Source: JBGPBY01 sp041481485 (GTDB lineage Bacteria > Acidobacteriota > Terriglobia > 20CM-2-55-15). From it: 7,085 bases of DNA. The DNA lies in assembly GCA_041481485.1 (NCBI GenBank), contig JBGPBY010000385.1:1-7085 (forward strand), given 5' to 3'. This document shows, in pieces, positions 5,948 through 7,085 of the stretch. A program made the translations under genes and the position numbers. How positions within the stretch are numbered: the first letter of the stretch is position 1; each line of letters begins with the position of its first letter. A model generated the notes under the pieces. That model ran no database searches and was not told the origin of the DNA. It was given only the letters and a program-made list of their open reading frames with translations.

Positions 5948-7003
5948 ATGCGAAAATCCGCGAAAATTTTGCTGACGGCCATAGCTTTATTGGTGGCTTT
6001 GACGTTGGGATTGCTGGCTCAGGCGCCTGCTCCGAATCCACAGGATCCGAAATATCAGGCCAAGGGCGAACAGGACCGGACATACGTCTTTCCGGGAACC
6101 ACGGAAATGATTTCCTATCACATGTATGTTCCGATGAAGTGGGACAAGAACACGAAACTTCCACTGGCAATCCTGACTCACGGTGCGGGCCAGGCATCGA
6201 CTGCGCCATTCATGCGGCCGATGGCGAATCCGACACTGGCCAAGACCGCTGAAGAGCGAGGGTACATCGTCGCAGCAGTCACGGGATATCACACCGCTTC
6301 AGCAACCGGCTGGAATGCGGCCACCGGTGAAACCGGATGGAACAACCCTTATAAGCTCGTTGCCGCACAGCGTGGCGGCGGTGGAGGTGGCGGAAGAGGT
6401 GCCGGAGCCGGCGCAGGTGCAGGCCGCGGCGCAGGAGGAGGCGGTGCAGCCCCTGCAGGAGCGGCTCCAGCGGCAGCAGGTGCACCACCAGCCAACGGCG
6501 GCGCTGCACCCGGAGGTGGAGCCGGAAGAGGTGGTGGCGGCCGCGGCGGCGCAGCCGCGGCTCCAGCGACTCCTGAAGAACTTCAGCGGGCAGAGCAGGA
6601 CGTTCTTTACGTGACGGATCTGATGGCGAAGGAATACAACGTCGACACGAATCGGATCTATCTGATGGGGAATTCTTCCGGCGGCGGAGCCGTCTGGGCA
6701 TATGCTGCCAAGTATCCCGAGCGCTGGACTGCGATCGCGCCAAGCGCGGCTGCACTGGCTCCCGAAAGTGATTACCCGTTTGAAAAGTTAAAGACCGTTC
6801 CGGTCATCTACATCCACGGCGATGCGGATACCACTATTGATTATGGCGCGGCTCAACCCATGGTGGATCGCGCAAAGGCGAAGGGAATCACGGTCACGTT
6901 CCTGCCCGTGCCCGGAGGAATGCACACCGACGCATGGGCCCAGCCCGATATCATCAAGCAGATTTTTGATTTCTTCGACGCACACAAGACGAAGGCGAAG
7001 TAA
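5948..7003 (+). CDS. Secreted alpha/beta-hydrolase (esterase, PHB-depolymerase/dienelactone-hydrolase-like)
   Basis: 351 residues from the ATG at 5948, chosen because AAGGGG lies seven bases upstream and because it starts a clean signal peptide: charged MRKSAK, a hydrophobic stretch 7-23, likely cleavage near 24-26. An in-frame start at 5771 would bury this signal. The catalytic fold shows LPLAILTHGAG (71-81, oxyanion-hole HG), the nucleophile elbow G241-N-S243-S-G245, the acid in IHGDAD (289-294, probably D294), and His326 in PGGMHTDAW. Residues 142-206 are an almost pure Gly/Ala/Pro/Arg insert between the first half of the fold and the helix before the nucleophile, which probably loops out. 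Export to periplasm or outside suggests hydrolysis of polymeric or ester-linked nutrients; the substrate is not identifiable. It stands alone on the forward strand and ends in TAA three to four bases before a decayed REP palindrome. Confidence 0.87.
   Translation: MRKSAKILLTAIALLVALTLGLLAQAPAPNPQDPKYQAKGEQDRTYVFPGTTEMISYHMYVPMKWDKNTKLPLAILTHGAGQASTAPFMRPMANPTLAKTAEERGYIVAAVTGYHTASATGWNAATGETGWNNPYKLVAAQRGGGGGGGRGAGAGAGAGRGAGGGGAAPAGAAPAAAGAPPANGGAAPGGGAGRGGGGRGGAAAAPATPEELQRAEQDVLYVTDLMAKEYNVDTNRIYLMGNSSGGGAVWAYAAKYPERWTAIAPSAAALAPESDYPFEKLKTVPVIYIHGDADTTIDYGAAQPMVDRAKAKGITVTFLPVPGGMHTDAWAQPDIIKQIFDFFDAHKTKAK
6371..6565 (+). repeat. Gly/Ala/Pro-rich in-frame insert in the esterase
   Basis: This encodes residues 142-206: blocks of GGGGGGGRG, alternating GA, AAP and GGGGRGG. 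Glycine codons are mixed (GGC, GGT, GGA), so it is an old or selected tract, not a fresh triplet expansion. The reading frame is kept and both sides of the hydrolase fold are intact. The tract starts after a Gln-Arg, as does the similar tract in the reverse-strand VWA gene. Confidence 0.75.
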
Positions 7004-7020
7004 TTAGCGGTCTGTGACCG
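7004..7020 (+). repeat. Decayed copy of the GTAG-headed palindrome
   Basis: Fourteen bases, GCGGTCTGTGACCG (7007-7020), are identical to the core of the left arm of the REP-like element (4634-4647). The head here reads TTAG (7004-7007) instead of GTAG, and the stem has shrunk to CGGTC/GACCG. It begins directly after the esterase stop codon. Length and position argue for a remnant of the same repeat family. Confidence 0.65.
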
Positions 7021-7035
7021 ACATAAGATTTGCAG

Positions 7036-7085
7036 GACCGTGGGGGCGGTCGATCAGGGTGGCCGAAGGCCGGGTGAGGGGTTAC
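7036..7085. repeat. Partial intergenic repeat with two small hairpins
   Basis: GACCG (7036-7040) and CGGTC (7047-7051) pair around TGGGGG, and GGCC-GAA-GGCC (7061-7071) forms a second tight hairpin, followed by GGGTGAGGGG. The second part looks like the tail of a common intergenic repeat whose other section resembles the CCCTCTCCC/GGGAGAGGG hairpin at the window start. No reading frame with a ribosome binding site is visible. The element runs off the end of the window. Confidence 0.45.

Overview
The window looks like a chromosomal segment of an Acidobacteriota-type soil bacterium. No rRNA or tRNA marker is present, so this is inferred from three things. The long reverse-strand protein carries the carboxypeptidase-like repeat and the 'NLPLVG' and 'NTTRDG' motifs typical of acidobacterial Oar-like TonB receptors. 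Glycine/alanine/proline-rich inserts break up otherwise ordinary enzymes. Palindromic intergenic repeats are present. No phage, transposase, CRISPR or RNA gene was seen.

Left part (1-3757, reverse strand): a two-gene operon of an ECF-type sigma factor (3757-3254) and, overlapping it by ATGA, a 1066-residue membrane-anchored protein (3257-57). The latter joins an N-terminal anti-sigma-like domain without zinc ligands, one membrane segment, a carboxypeptidase-regulatory-like domain, a fragment resembling a TonB-receptor plug, a Gly/Ala/Pro-rich linker, and a YfbK-type von Willebrand A module with an intact MIDAS. The likely logic is a cell-envelope sensor that holds its partner sigma factor at the membrane. 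A forward-strand terminator-like hairpin sits just past the end of the operon.

Middle (3758-4762): a divergent 91-bp promoter gap, then a class I SAM-dependent methyltransferase (3849-4631, Rsm22-like features). Its stop codon lies inside an 84-bp pair of inverted palindromes, each preceded by GTAG, the architecture of a REP/BIME element mobilised by RAYT transposases. This pair fills the convergent gap before the next operon.

Right part (4763-7085): a reverse-strand pair of paralogous four-helix membrane proteins of the DUF6644 type (5750-5259 and 5239-4763), then a divergent 197-bp gap and a secreted serine esterase/hydrolase (5948-7003) with signal peptide, GxSxG nucleophile motif and a 65-residue Gly/Ala-rich insert resembling that of the sigma-linked protein. 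The last 80 bases hold a decayed copy of the REP palindrome and part of a second intergenic repeat.

The most unusual items are the anti-sigma/plug-like/VWA chimera with its sigma factor, the GTAG-headed inverted palindromes that set the C-terminus of the methyltransferase, and the similar low-complexity inserts in two unrelated genes.
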